Below are positions 18,661 through 31,302 of a DNA stretch of 64,000 nt, in pieces; the first letter of the stretch is position 1; each line of letters opens with the position of its first letter. The notes under the pieces are model-generated. The model was not told the DNA's origin. It made no database searches and saw only the letters and a list, made by a program, of their open reading frames with translations. The position numbers were made by a program, and so were the translations under genes. The stretch lies in contig CM055816.1 in the NCBI GenBank assembly GCA_029582265.1, positions 26,266,820 through 26,330,819 on the forward strand, written 5' to 3'. This stretch comes from Zoroaster sp. YZ-2022 (Eukaryota > Echinodermata > Asteroidea > Forcipulatida > Zoroasteridae).

Positions 18661-21480
18661 TTGTGGATGGCCTCTGACAGCTAATTAATAACATCAATGC
18701 GTTATGTACAGGCAATTTTCTTTTAATTACAACGATTGTTCTCAAAGATTGATATTCCGTGCTCAAAGTGAGTTTACTTGGAAAATATATTTCAAATTTG
18801 AAATGCTGTTTTAGTTTGGTAATAAGGATTAAAGAATGGTTATATAAAATTCAAATAAATTTATGACATTACATCATAACTTCATAATTATTTTATAATG
18901 GTTTCTCATTTAAAATGACATGTTTTACTTTAGTGACCAACATCGCTTGAGCATGGAATATATTAATATCTTTAATGACTTTAATTATAAAAATTAAGTA
19001 AATTGTAAACAATTCAAATCCATTGTCAACAACGACAGTTTAAATTCTGCAGACTACTTATGTTTTGTTTTTCATCAGTCACTTTCCTCGTATGTATACT
19101 CACGTGAATCAGAGAACAAAACAGGGGTCGAAAACACATCAATTGACGGGTGCTTCGCCAAGGACATTTCAAAGTCTGAAGAATTCAACAGATTGTAATT
19201 GTTGACAAGAGACTAAGATATATGTAAATTCTACAAATACATTCAAATATTCATTTAAAAGATTTCAGTAAAGATTTCTAAGACAGAGCTATGCTGACAG
19301 ATATAATTTCACAACATTTTGTCTGAGTCACTCGCTAACAATTACTGGCTAATAGAATGTAAAATTATTTTTGTATTATTACTCTTATTTTGTTTTTGTA
19401 TATATACATATTTCTTCGTATTTTTTTGTTGTATGTTTGAATTTTTGTACTTTTGTATTTTTTAAAGTTTTTTTTAAAAGTATTTATTATTATTAATTGT
19501 TAATAAGACCATGTAATAAATAATAAACTAGTGATAGTCCTTTCAAATCGAAAAATCAGGTCGGGTTGATTAATTTTATTTATTTATTTTCTACATACAG
19601 ATACAACGATGCTGCTTTCACTGTAATCTCGTTTGGGGAAAAACTACCGTCCGGTTGAACTCAACTGGGATTATTTTACCGTTCATATCCATCGTGAATA
19701 TGCTGGGAGGAAGATGCAATTGGAACTACCTACCCATTATTTTATTTTTTTTAATTTTTTTTATTATTAGACAATTATTTAACCAATTATTGGATATAAA
19801 ATATATAACAGAAATCAAGTCAGGCCTAATCCATTAGGTTGAGCAAGGACGATCAACAATTAATATTTTGTTGACATGGTCTGTTATTTGTTCACATTTT
19901 AGTATTAACCTTTTCGGTAGTAAGTAAAATCCACTAAACAAAGCTAAACAAACCATTCATATATGATTTGAACCCGTAGACTCGTTTGAAAATAAGGGAT
20001 GGGATGGCTTAAAGAGATTGTATACAACACTATTAGTAATATGTCCATAAATGCATCCATACTTTATAAGAATGAAGAGATATTTATACAATAAAATAAA
20101 TGTGAAAGTTTCAGTTTATTCTCGTCGTTAACGAAAATAGTGAACATGTAATCAGGTTTGTTTGCATGTATTCAAATGTATTCAAATGGATCCATTCCAA
20201 ATTTGTAATACATTTCTCACGTTTTACAGAATCTCTGATTGAATAATTTCTCTAGATGTTTGGTACGAGCAAATAACTTCACATAAAGTAAGTTTTAGAT
20301 TATATTTTAGTAATCATGTAATCGGGTGTTATTTGCAAACGTGTACACTTACATTGCAGATTTTTTTTCCAATGGAACTCATTACACATTTGTCGCAATG
20401 ATGTTTCAAAGTATATTTAGGTTTAACACCAGAGCAAGTGCAACATGTCTGGGAAGGGGGCGTTCATTCTCAAATACAGATCCCCAGTCTACGGGCCAGT
20501 GTTTACGATACTAATATGATTACATTTACAAATATTGTGTCATTTTCAGTGCAGTGCATACATTTATAATTACAATTACATTCAGACAAACTTTAAACAC
20601 CAAATATATTTTTCTATATGACCAAACAAAAATGCGCACAACTTTTCCAGCGGCCAAGAAAAGCCCGTGCGGAATTTTACGAAAAACAAAAGGAATTCTT
20701 GTGTAATCGCTGAATGGTCGAAGCCTTTTTCATGATTCCTAGCTTTGAAAACTTCATTAAGTGAACTAACAAGACAAATATCTCAAGTTCATTCAGTGTT
20801 ATGTATTTCTGATGATATAATGTACCGTGACAGATATAAAATTCCTTCAATTCAGTCAAGATAACTTCATATTTAAACTTCTATCTTAATGTCCAAAGTG
20901 ATGAGAACATTAGTTTTTTTTTAATATACGTGTCCCAAATGGATTCATGCACTGTGGGGCAAAATTACGCGACCAAACCGTTCCGATGCGACTTGGTCAA
21001 GGCTATCAATTACATTGTTAATCTCAAGAGATTTAATTTTCCGAAATGGTGAAACAGTTTGTTAAGTCGTTAATTTTTTTTAAATATTAAAATAAATAAA
21101 TCAACTGAACTAGCTTTCAATATGATGTTTTCAAAATTAAGACCAAAATATTAAGTGTTTCCATTTATAATTATAAAAAATAAGGTGGAGTATAAATGGA
21201 TACACTTTTCAGCTCTATTATTATTATTATTATTATTATTTGTAAACAAATAATTGGGGTGGAAAAACACACCTTTTGGCCTAAACACAAAACATAAGGC
21301 CTATAATAACATATGTTTTATTTATTTATAATTACTTGTAATTAAATGATAAAGGTAGGCGTGATGTATTTGGTGATTGCGGGTGAACAGGAAACACACA
21401 TATATTTATGTTTTGACCGCCAAATAAAGCTACTATTTTTATTCTGTTTTTCAGTATGTTTCCAGTAAGGTTAATTGGTG
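18661..21480. repeat. Segmental duplication copy 1, non-coding stretch
   Basis: Collinear with 48546-51905 except for two insertions in copy 2 (48979-49035 and 50877-51357). AT-rich. A 60-codon minus-strand frame (20677-20859) is also open at 50612-50794, but its differences are amino-acid replacements and nothing is recognised, so no gene is called. Short (ATT)n at 21220-21240. Confidence 0.75.
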
Positions 21481-21486
21481 TGCCCA

Positions 21487-22511
21487 TGTCTGTTTCACGC
21501 ATTTTCATGCTGGATGCTTTGAGAGGATTGAGGTTGTTATGCCAGTAACGCCACACAATGCCTTTGGCACTCTGAGGCTGCCCATCTGGGTAATAAGGAC
21601 CATTTAAGTCAGAGCGGAGACAGCTATTATACCACCAGGCTCCTTCATGGTCTTGTGCACAATTGAATCCGTTACTCGCATCATTGTCATTATCCTTTGT
21701 TGAGAAGTGCATTCCTTGTGATGCCCAAAGAGGTGACCAGCAGTGCTGCTCACATCGTAGTCGCCATAATTCAGTGTGTACTTCTCACCAGTGATTTGGA
21801 AATCCGTGTATTTCATGAATGCCGTATCGTCACTCCAATCTGTGAGATCTATGCGGAGGTCCCATGTCCCGTGTGATTTATCAGATGTCAGACTCACAAG
21901 TTATCATTCCCTAACCAATGCTCCCCGCTTAGACAACCGAAGCCAGAACTTATACTCACTCCAGTCACGATAAAGTCAAATTTGCCGTCCTCTCTGCGCT
22001 GAAACACAATCCATCCGCCGCCGTCAATGTCCATTTCTAATAGACTTTGAGACCATCGCTGAATCGTCTGGGTAGATCTTGTAGACACTACTTGTGCATT
22101 AACCTGCCTCCATTAGCCCTTTACAACTTCTGTAGCGATCAATCCCAGGCAATAAGAGAGGTGTATTTTCATTTTCATCGAAGTACACACTCTCTTGATC
22201 TTCAACGAATGATTCAGGATACTCAGCCCTTGTGGAGTTATTTAACTCACACAGTTTATTGCATTTGTAGAAGTTAAATGACTTACAGTTCTTATCCATG
22301 TTACAGTCTCGTCCACACATGACGTAATAGAATTTTGATTTTCTTGGCATACGTAAAGTTTTTGAGTGCTCGGTTATCTGCGGGGAGATATTCGTTTGCA
22401 AGCCCACCACATTGACTTCCCAAACTTATCGCTTGTGATATCAGTGGTATTATAAACACGAACATCATGTTTAAATGGAGTACGCACATCAAGAGTACTT
22501 GCTGCGTCATC
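21487..22511 (-). pseudogene. Fibrinogen-related (FReD) pseudogene, copy 1
   Basis: Counterpart of the intact gene at 51913-52959. Read from ATG 22511: signal peptide and first part of the PAN/apple-like domain are open (MTQQVLLMCVLHLNMMFVFI...), then a frameshift near FTYAKK. The next piece ends at a TAA where copy 2 has a Tyr codon (RSCKGLMEAG-stop). Two small deletions near 22038-22060, a frameshift near 21900 and another near 21720 follow. The final TAA is also lost (MKMRETDM runs on into GTPINLTGN). With at least five lesions the copy cannot make a full protein. Secreted innate-immune lectins are the usual role of the family. Confidence 0.9.
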
Positions 22512-23545
22512 TTCGATGTATTGTTTGTATATGGGTGAAAACGTTTCAATGTAAATCCAATTAAATAAGTAGAACTATCAGTTTTTATTCAATCAAGTAT
22601 TTCGGTATCATCGGTCGACCAACTGTTCGATTGAAACACGACTATACTGCACACGGCGTAATGTAGAAATGTAACACAGCTTCGACCGATAAGTGTTTAT
22701 ATTGAATGTTTGTGATCCAAAGTTGCATGCGTAAAAGCACTGATTGGTCAAAGTGAAGTCACTGCTGAATGGTGATTTACCATGTATCACCTGATTGGTT
22801 GACTGAAAGTTGATTAGGCTCAGCTTTATCTGTTTTTTGGTTTCCTCAAAAAGATAAAATTATTCACTAATAGACAGTCCCAACCTGAATTGTTTTAATG
22901 TTTCGAGGAAACAAAATACAAATTTTGCCTTTATGAATTAATGCCTATATCTATGAATTTGTTTAGCACATAAAATGTTTGAATGGTGATTTTACTGAAA
23001 TATTAATGAAATAAATTAAATAGCCTGGTCAACATGGCCTCCCCACTGCAGCTAACACAATTCAACAACAGTATCAGTCTATCGCCTAATTTGCATATCC
23101 AATATTTTTGTATATTGAAACCGTCCCCTCACAGGGCGAGAGACCAGTGGGTACGAGGTATACATAAACTACAGGAACATCCTGGGGACGATGTTGTCGT
23201 TCATCATACTGAACACTATTAAGCCCAACTTTCACATACGTGACCAATTCAAAACTTGATAATTACTATGGCATTATTCGTTTTGTGTTTATTTAAGTTT
23301 ATTACTTGGTGACCCCCAAAAATAGCAATTCTAATTTATTTCTCTTTAGAGTGCCAGGAATGTTCAATGATTGTAATTATGTATTAGCTGAAGACAGTGT
23401 GAATCCAAGCTGTAGGGTAAATGAAAGGGGGAAACACGGTACAATCTGATAACTTGCCGCTGGCTACACCGATCTGCCAACTAATGCACGACATGAATCA
23501 CGAATAAACCCACTAATTGTGCCTTTAAAGAGGATCTGATGATAT

Positions 23546-23588
<43 letters not shown>

Positions 23589-23985
23589 TTTTTTGCCAAC
23601 CAGTGAAATACATGTATGCGGTTATTGGAACCAGACCACATTTCCTATACAAAGTATGGTGGCTAAGAGACCTCACAAATCGGGCAAACGTTCACACATC
23701 ACGGCGAAATCAATTGATCCTTGATCCAGCAATTAAAATGCCGACGCATGTCTGAGATGACGCGTGTGGAGACCAGAAACCAGAGACTTGTTTAACCTGT
23801 TAAGCTTTTACCTCAAACAGTTCCACACAATAATTTCTGAGACTGATGTAACTAAAGGATAGTTCTTCAAAATGAATAGTTCAAGGTTCTTTGACAATCA
23901 TCTTCTTTTTGACTATTAATATTTTACATCAAGCTTTATATAAAACTCTAATCAAACTTGTCTTTACATTTAAGATTACCAATAG
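22512..23985. other. FReD 5' flank, then unique sequence with (TTTA)n
   Basis: To about 22810 the sequence matches 52960-53275 (upstream region of the FReD gene). After that it is unique in the window. It contains a (TTTA)n microsatellite at about 23543-23593. No gene recognised. Confidence 0.7.
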
Positions 23986-24452
23986 TTAGTAGGGGCTACT
24001 ATGTATTTTCGTGCAGAATGCTTGTTAAAAGCAATTTTTCTATTGATATCGCATATTTAGGGTATAAGGAATGAGAAAAAATAGGGTTCCATTTTTTCTA
24101 TCGGGTTAAGGGTTCCAAATTCAAGATGGCCATAATATCCAAAATCCTCATATTTCTCGGCCTATTTTTCTTAAACAAGGCTATTCTATGGATGTTTGAG
24201 TCTAAGTATGCCAATATGAATTTTTAATGATGTTGAAGGTAAATAAACATAGTAGTGATATTGTATGAGCCATAGTTACTGGAAGAGTGAATTTCAAAAT
24301 AGCCGACATTTGATGTACGCATACTATAGGCCCAATATGGCTCACGCATTGGCGCACTTCATGTTTTCAGATACATATGATAATGTTTAACTGTAAAAGT
24401 ATTTAAATCTACATACATGTAGAATCAAGTGAAATAGTGACCAGCTGTTACC

Positions 24453-24955
24453 TTACAAGGTATGTTCAGGATCTTCCACAATTTGAGGATCTGAGTTAAC
24501 ACCGGCTTTGTTAGAGCACTCATACTCTAAACAAGCACACAGCTCTGTACATGGAATGTTGTTGTTGCGGCAGCTGCAGTTTCCTCGACATCCTTTCTTA
24601 CAACCACACTTTACCAACTTGATGATAGCCTCTGGTGCTGGAGGGTTCAAGCATCTCACTGGAACATGTCTATCATTCTGTAATTCCATCCATAGTTCAC
24701 TGGAGATGGAAGACACAGGTTGCTTTCACATGCCTTTAGCCAGATCATTGCTATATAATGTGCACGCAAAATATGTGGTCTCAAGAGCCCGCAGTTGGAG
24801 AAGACTTTCTCCTTCAGCCTGGCGATTGAGTACAAGTACCAGCGCAAGCCAGTAACTGTTGTGTGCTGTTTGGATCTGTATAGCGAACATACAAACTTCT
24901 CAAGTTGGGACAATTTCTTCCGATGGTTCAGTTCTACCAAGTGAAGCCAATGCAT
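24453..24955 (-). pseudogene. CXC transposon protein, C-terminal part
   Basis: Two overlapping frames. The first (from 24955) reads LEKFVCSLYRSKQ..., then RAHYIAMIWLKACESNLCLP and SPVNYGW. After a frameshift near 24690 comes LNPPAPEAIIKLVKCGCKKG followed by a Cys array (C-x-C-x3-C-x3-C-x-C-x6-C-x3-C-x-C-x4-C) and a stop at 24453. The Cys array resembles the tesmin/TSO1 CXC DNA-binding motif. In related orphan proteins from corals, molluscs and fish (recollection) it closes the protein in this same order, so it belongs to the same gene as the upstream segments. Confidence 0.75.
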
Positions 24956-24961
24956 TCACAA

Positions 24962-25315
24962 TCATGTCATCGCAAGACATGAGATCTTCATACAAGATTC
25001 CTTGGTCCTTCCAGCAAACCTGCCACATACGTCTGATCCTGTGAAGGCATGAAAGCCGAGAATAGCTGCATGAGTTGCTCCAAGTTTGTCATAGACAGGT
25101 TTGATTGGAATCTTCCTATTCTGCTTTCCTTTTCCTGTAAGGATGTATGTATCATTAGGAAGCTGTGGATACATGTTGACCATCAGCAAGAATACGTCAG
25201 TATCTGGTGAGTCTATGATGATCACTGCCTCATTTGTCAACTGTGAGGGCATGTAGGAGGAGCAAGGTATCCACGGCTTCTTCATGTTCATGACTGACCA
25301 ATGTATCTGGCACAT
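24962..25315 (-). pseudogene. CXC transposon protein, PIN-like segment
   Basis: Reads AVIIIDSPDTDVFLLMVNMY, then ILTGKGKQNRKIPIKPVYDK, then LGATHAAILGFHAFTGSDVC and GRFAGRTKESC. The order S.DTDV.LL ... TG....R.I.I..I...LG ... GFHAFTG.D is characteristic of this orphan family. DTDV and TG.D acidic positions resemble PIN/XPG-type nucleases; that link is inference. The frame after 24990 is broken. Another frame carries the expected continuation (MSCDDMIVNALASLG). Confidence 0.7.
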
Positions 25316-26114
25316 TTATGTTTCCTCTGGTTTCCTTTCCAAATGTTACCATGAACTGTTTCAACTGATTGGAAGGAGCTGTTACTGTGTTCCAGTGTCT
25401 TGGTTGCAAGGTATTCTACCAGCTCTGCCTTTGTCTTGATGTGTGACAAAGTCATTCAGAGATATATTCTGGATCAGTGAGCTGTCTTTAATGTGGTAGT
25501 AGGTTGACTTCCCCTTTGTTCTCTTTTTCCTCATTTTGTTCTTTAAGAGAACTTTCTACGTATCTGTCAAACACCAGCCTAACCTCATCATAGTCAGCTG
25601 CGATCTTGATCAGCTTGTCAAGAAATGAATCAGCAAAAATCTCTGCATGTTCTCATCTGAGCAGTTTTAGTAATGGAATTTACGAGCCATGCCATCTATA
25701 ATGACAACTCGGTGTTTTTCATTTGTGCTTTGCTCAGTTTGATTATCTTCTACCTCGACGCTATCAGCATGTGTAGCTGCTTCAGATTGGGATTCTATGT
25801 CACAGCTTGGATGCCAGATACAGCAGGCACAGATGATTCATTCATGTCACTGTGTTGTGTGTTCTGTTGCTTGGGGATTAATCATTCAAGGTGATGGAGG
25901 ACCTTTGCTTTGTCATATGCTAATAAGTGATCCATCTGATGCAAACAGGGCTCGTGGGACTAGGCCGAATTCGTACATCCCCTATGCATTCCCTTAGATC
26001 AAGGTCTGGGCGGCTTCTAGATGCAATGATGAACCTCTGTAAAAAGCCCACGTTCTTCTTTCACTTTGATGAGTTTGTCACCTGCTTTCACTTCCATCAC
26101 TGTGTTGCACTTTT
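25316..26114 (-). pseudogene. CXC transposon protein, poorly preserved middle
   Basis: Minus-strand fragments near 25870-25985 read YEFGLVPRALFASDGSL and, after a shift, LLAYDKAKVLHHLE, which fit the family's VPRSLF..DG...DK..L.H.LE region. The rest of the stretch shows no convincing coding continuity. Confidence 0.5.
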
Positions 26115-26900
26115 TTAAGTGCCTATCTTCTGTCTTTTCATTGGATCCCATATGGCAGTATTTCCCTCTGTGAGCCGATCCTTAACAAATGCTTCAAACA
26201 ACCTTTGTCCAATATCATCACGTTCTAATATGTCCTTGGTTACCTTTTCAGGCATTACTTGTTTGGTGAGTAGGTTACTTAGATCACTGTCATCGGTTGT
26301 GAATGGATCTCCATGTTCCACAAACACCTGTCTCAACCTAGATGCATTCTTTATGATTCTGGTAGACTTTCCCCCTGTGATTTCATGATGTTGCTTGCTT
26401 CTCTCATGCGTTACGCCATACTCACTTTCAAACTCATCTACTATATTAGACAGTTCAGGTGCAATCAGGAAGAATCTGTCTAGCGCCTCCTGGTTCTGGG
26501 TAAGTCCAACGATTCCTCCTACAACTTTCAGCTTGCGATTCTCTTGCTCTATTCCATGATCTGGTCCAATAGACGTGAATGCAGCATGGCCCTTTGTCAC
26601 ACAAAAATTGCCCTTCATGAATTCTGCCCAGATATCCGGATACTGCTGTTCTACTGACTGCATTGTGGAGAGGTACAACGGAAGCAAACGGGCATAATCG
26701 AGATGATCGTGTGCAAAAGTACTTGGTAAGGGCTTCAGTAGTCTCCATATGTAACACAAAATCTCTCTGTCTAGTAGCTCTCACATATTGCAGGATTGTC
26801 TCAAATTGCTTCATATAGTTGAGGATGTAGTGTTGGACCGTATTTGCTTTGCCTTCAAAATCAGACCAATTGTGTGAAGATATCTCTGGATTCAAACATT
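26115..26900 (-). pseudogene. CXC transposon protein, conserved core
   Basis: From about 26900: NWSDFEGKANTVQHYILNYM then FETILQYVRATRQRDFVLHM...ALTKYF. A one-base shift at about 26713 gives AHDHLDYARLLPLYLSTMQS, then IWAEFMKGNFCVTKGHAAFT, then ENRKLKVVGGIVGLTQNQEA and so on to a stop at 26115. The H..YAR....YL..M ... EF..GNF ... GGIVG.T.N pattern identifies the family to me. The 214-codon open frame shows decay is not extreme. Confidence 0.8.
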
Positions 26901-28790
26901 GCCATGGTTTCAACAACATCCCTGAGATTGAAGCGAGTATCTGTGTCGTTCTTGATATCCTGTTGATATGCCTGTTCCAAACTTGTGGATGCATTCTGAA
27001 GGAATGTCTTCTCTTCTGGCTTATCAGACAGGAATCTCTCAAAGTATAAGTGATAGAGAGCTAGTAGTGTTACAACATGTGACTTCTAGAACCCCTGTAG
27101 AGGTGTTTGCCATTTAAAATCTGTGTCACTGTTGTGGGCGAATACAGGCCAGCTTCTACCCAAGCTTGGTGGTCTATGCCACTTCCTTCTACATATTTGC
27201 CTAATGCGCAGAGCCCAAGAAGACTACATGTAGCTCACCAGGCCGAAACAGAAACTGCTTCTTAATATCAGCTCTATCTACAGCCACATTGCCATATCAT
27301 AGAGTTGAAGGTCCAAGGTCATAACTGTTATTCTCTCTGCTCCCAGTACCCGTGTTGTGATGTTGTGCGCTCGCATCAGACCAGTATAGAGAGTGCTGTA
27401 GTCTGTGGAGGTGATCTAATTAATGGAGGAATCAATGAGACATTGGTACGACTTGCAGCAGAAGACAGTAGGGAGTTAAAGGCACCCCAAGTTCCAGGTG
27501 CTCTCTGTTGAGTGGTGTTTCACTTTCTTGAAGGTCCATGCAGCTCATTACCCATGCCATGTCAGTCTTTTGTTCATAGCTGTGATGGGTTGTGTACTGT
27601 TCAATTTGCATGGAAAGCTTCTTGTTAGTTGGCTCAGGCTTTCTACATGTTAACTGCGAACATCCACCGACTTCTGTCAAGGTTTCAGCATTGCTCCACG
27701 GTCAATTACAACTTTGGGTACTATTGGTGGCTTGTCCAGTGGATACAGGCTGGTAAACAGCTATAGCTGTTCCATGCAGTGTGTCCTTCCGCAGGGGAGT
27801 ATCTTCAGAAAGTCAATGTTATCCAGTGCATACCAAATGATCTTGAACCTGGTTATTAATCCAGTGATTTGACTGAGGGGTGTCTGGCTTCACAAGGCTT
27901 ATTCTTCTAATTTGTTAATTAATTTAAGGATAATTTATACAGAATAGGACAGAAAACATAGTATTGACGTGCTAAATTTTAATAAGTTTTTAATACAAAA
28001 TAAATGTCATATTCATGAATGCAACCTTTTAACATCTTTTGATTAAAACAACGCATTATGCAACACTATACACAAACCTGGCCAGATTGCAGCTTTTATA
28101 TATTGTATGGGCCTGAGCTTGGCAACCTCGTCGCTTGCTTGTAAATCTCTTCTACCTTCTAATGCTTGGGAGGGAGGGATGGGAGGGACAAGGCAGAGTG
28201 AGGTATGCTAGACGACACCTATAAGTAAAAAAAAAAGATTATATAATGTAACTGTTATGGTAGGCCCTATTATAAGCATGTTTCTTTGTTATATTTTCAA
28301 TTAAAGGGCAAGCCTGATTGTATGGCGGCCATTTTGTGTGTATAGTTAATAATACATTATGTGAGCCTAGTATGTGTATCATAGGTCCCACACAAAATTA
28401 TTCAAACATTTGTAAATAGGCCTATTTTAGTTGTGTAATTTATTGGTTTCTTGGTTGGCGGCCATTTTGAATTTCAAAATGGCCGCCCATATAGTCAATA
28501 CCAGTATATCATACTGTACTTGGAGACATTGTATAGCATTGACAATGTGGTATTAGCATCATTTGGAGTATATATAGTAGATAAAAGGCCAGTTATAAGG
28601 AAAAATATAGTTGACATAATGACGATTTTGTAAATTGGCGGCCATCTTGGTTGGAACCCATAATGACTTTGAAAAATGGAACCCTATTTTTCTGAATCCT
28701 TACACTATAAAGATATGAAATCATGTAAAACTTTGCTTTTAACAAAACTTCTGCACGAGTTTTATTTTTATGACATACTAGCCCCTACTA
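26901..28790 (-). pseudogene. CXC transposon protein, N-terminal remnants and right flank
   Basis: At 27432-27590 the minus strand reads YEQKTDMAWVMSCMDLQESE, then LNREHLELGVPLTPYCLLLQ, a segment that in related proteins lies near the N-terminus. Between it and the core no clear coding stretch is seen. Beyond about 27900 lies AT-rich sequence leading into the right TIR. No start codon can be assigned. Confidence 0.5.
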
Positions 28791-28854
28791 AGTGTACAAT
28801 AGCTTTCATGGGTAAATGAAAGAAATTGAATACGGCAAAAAGGGTACACTACTG

Positions 28855-30075
28855 CAAGAAACAGGGGACGCCTAAATAATGAATGGTAAAATAACATGTA
28901 TGATGATATAAAGACACGTCCCCATCAATGGTTTGAGACTCCAAGAAACGGCAGGGACGCCTAAATAATGAATGAGAAAATAACCTGTATGATGATATAA
29001 AGGAACACGTCCCCCTCCTCCCGCCATCCACCAATGGTTTGAGACTCCAAGAAACAGGAGGATGCCTAAATAATGAATGGTAAAATAACATGTATGATGA
29101 TATAAAGGAACACGTCCCCCCCCCCACCATCAGTGGTTTGAGACTCAAGAAACGGGAGGGATGCCTAAATAATGAATGATAAAATAACCTGTATGATGAT
29201 ATAAAGGAACACGCCCCCCCCCCGCCGCCATCCACCAATGGTTTGAGACTCAAGAAACGGGAGGGATGCCTAAATAATGAATGGTAAAATAACATGTATG
29301 ATGATATAAAGGAACACGTCCCCTCCCCCTCCCGCCATCCACCAATTGTTTGAGACTCAAGAAACAGGACGGATGCCTAAATAATGAATGAGTAAAATAA
29401 CATGTATGATGATATAAAGGACATCCCCCACCCCATCTACCAATGGTTTGAGACTCAAAAAACGGGAGGGACGCCTAAATAATGAATGGTAAAATAACAT
29501 GTATGATGATATAAAGGAACACGTCCCCCTCCCCCCCCCCTCCGCCATCCACCAATGGTTTGAGACTTAAGAAACGGCAGGGATGCCTAAATAATAAATG
29601 GTAAAATAACATGTGATGATATAAAGGAACACATCCTCACCCCCCGCCATCTACCAATGGTTTGAGACTCCAAGAAACAGGAGGACACCTAAATAATGAA
29701 TGGTAAAATAACGTGTATAATAATGATATAAAGGTCACGTCCCCTCTCCCCCTCCGCCATCCACCAATGGTTTTGAGACTCAAGAAACAGGAGGATGCCT
29801 AAATAATGATGGTAAATAACATGTATGATGATATAAAGACGTCCCCGCCATCCACCAATGGTTTGAGACTCAAGAAACAGGAGAGGGATGCCTAAATAAT
29901 GAATGATAAAATAACATGTATGATGATATAAAGGGTCGTCCCCTCCCGCCATCCTCAATGGTTTGAGACTCAAGAAACAGAGGAACACCTAAATAATGAA
30001 TAGTGAATAACATGTATGATGATATAAAGGAACACGTCCCCTCCTTCCCCCACCATCCACCAATGGTTTGATCAT
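28855..30075. repeat. About 103-bp minisatellite, 12 copies
   Basis: Shared blocks GCCTAAATAATGAATGGTAA, ATGTATGATGATATAAAGGA, a variable C-run and CCAATGGTTTGAGACTC. The last block recurs near 28925, 29031, 29130, 29232, 29341, 29438, 29551, 29654, 29761, 29850, 29955 and 30059. Copy length varies mainly in the C-run. Minus-strand frames with repeating SFISSYMLFYHSLFR are translated repeat, not genes. Confidence 0.95.
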
Positions 30076-31302
30076 CATAAAACAAAAGAAATAGTAATCT
30101 GTTGTCGTAGGAGGAGAATTCAGGACGGTGCAGGCGGTACATACAGAAGAGCGGGTGACACACCCAGATGTTCATTCTGAGGTAAAGAATACTTTGGACA
30201 CATTGTTTATTCTCCATTCAATTTTGAAAATTTATATAGATATCTTCAAATCTATATTCCCTTTGAATTAATCAAATTTTGTTTAAATTTTGGGTGAAAT
30301 TAATACCCTTGCATAAAACTTCAAAACAAAATATCATCATTTAATCCATTAAAACAAGTTTATATTATAAAACTATGAAATATGTACCTCACAAACAGAA
30401 TTTTAAGAAAAATGTCCATTAGCTTCATTGATGACTACTCCGGTCGTTAGTTCTTTTGTTGAAATGATACGCACCATGATATACAACGGCTGTTTGATAT
30501 AAGCCATTTAATTATATTTTACTGCAGTGGCGGAACCTTTTGAGCTACTTCGTTATAGCCATCGTTAAACAATCGTAGGTGGTTTACTGAACGAGGTTGA
30601 ACTTTTTCGAATGAAACAGCGACAATCGTTTTGAAAACTAACAATAAGCTACCGTTTCAGTAGGGCTATCATACCTTTTGTAATTAATAGATGTTTTGCA
30701 AGCAGAAAACATACTTGACGAGATTTGAGTCCTCCAGATAGTACCAGCAAATTATTTTTCAATCCCTGGCTCATGGACTCTCTCTGTTCTCGAAAATGCT
30801 TTCAGTGTATCGACGTCTTAACATCTCTGACCACAGAGCTTGTCCGATGGCGATTGGCCGGCTAGAATCCGCCATGGCAACAGGTACACGCGAGGATGGT
30901 AGTATATTAATTAACTCTTACATCGGGTGATAATTCGATTTTACCCTTACACTGACGTATGTATGAAGCCACTTTTGCTCCAGTGCTTTCAGTGCAGGAG
31001 GTCGTGAGTTTTGAATCCATCAGTCGCCTTTGGATTTGTTCAAGGACACTCGTTACACACGGCAGAAAGGGCACGCTGTCATAAAAGTGGGAACACGCAT
31101 TTTACAGAAGTCGTTAAATTACATAAAATGCCCCCTTGACCCCGCCCCTTCTCAATCCGCTAATAATGGTTTAAGACGCAATTGCAATCGCGTGTTGCGA
31201 ATTTGAATTTCAATAACATTCAATTACTGAATTAAAAGTCAAAGTCCTGAACTTGAAATGGCTCATTAAGTGTTTCCACCGCAATAGCCGGCTTGTAAAT
31301 AA
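30076..31302. other. Non-coding stretch with possible SINE remnant
   Basis: Near 30850 GATTGGCCGGCTAGAATCC is the inverse of a phrase upstream of the SINE at 14280. Near 30995-31080 AGGAGGTCGTGAGTTTTGAA and GTCGCCTTTGGATTTGTTCA resemble the B-box region of that SINE, much decayed. No gene seen. Confidence 0.4.

Larger units (their letters stand above)
23986..28791 (-). mobile_element. 4.8-kb TIR DNA transposon with CXC-domain gene
   Basis: Left TTAGTAGGGGCTACTATGT, right ACATACTAGCCCCTACTAA. The inverted similarity extends about 150 bp inward (CGTGCAGAA, TTGTTAAAAGCAA, AATAGGGTTCCATTTTT, CAAGATGGCC all recur inverted). A subterminal palindrome of GCCATTTTGAA/TTCAAAATGGC lies near 28458-28485. 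Inside, on the minus strand, are decayed segments of one large protein (about 27640 down to 24453). I could not settle the target duplication. Confidence 0.85.

Noticed and set aside
18339..18677. 112-codon frame conserved in both duplicates
   Set aside because: About six substitutions, half replacing amino acids, and a frameshift in copy 2. This is what neutral duplicates give; no known domain.
20677..20859. 60-codon minus-strand frame present in both duplicates
   Set aside because: Too short, unrecognised, differences alter residues. Conservation reflects recent duplication.
28849..30217. Several minus-strand frames with SFISSYMLFYHSLFR repeats
   Set aside because: They are the 103-bp minisatellite read in frame, not a repeat protein.
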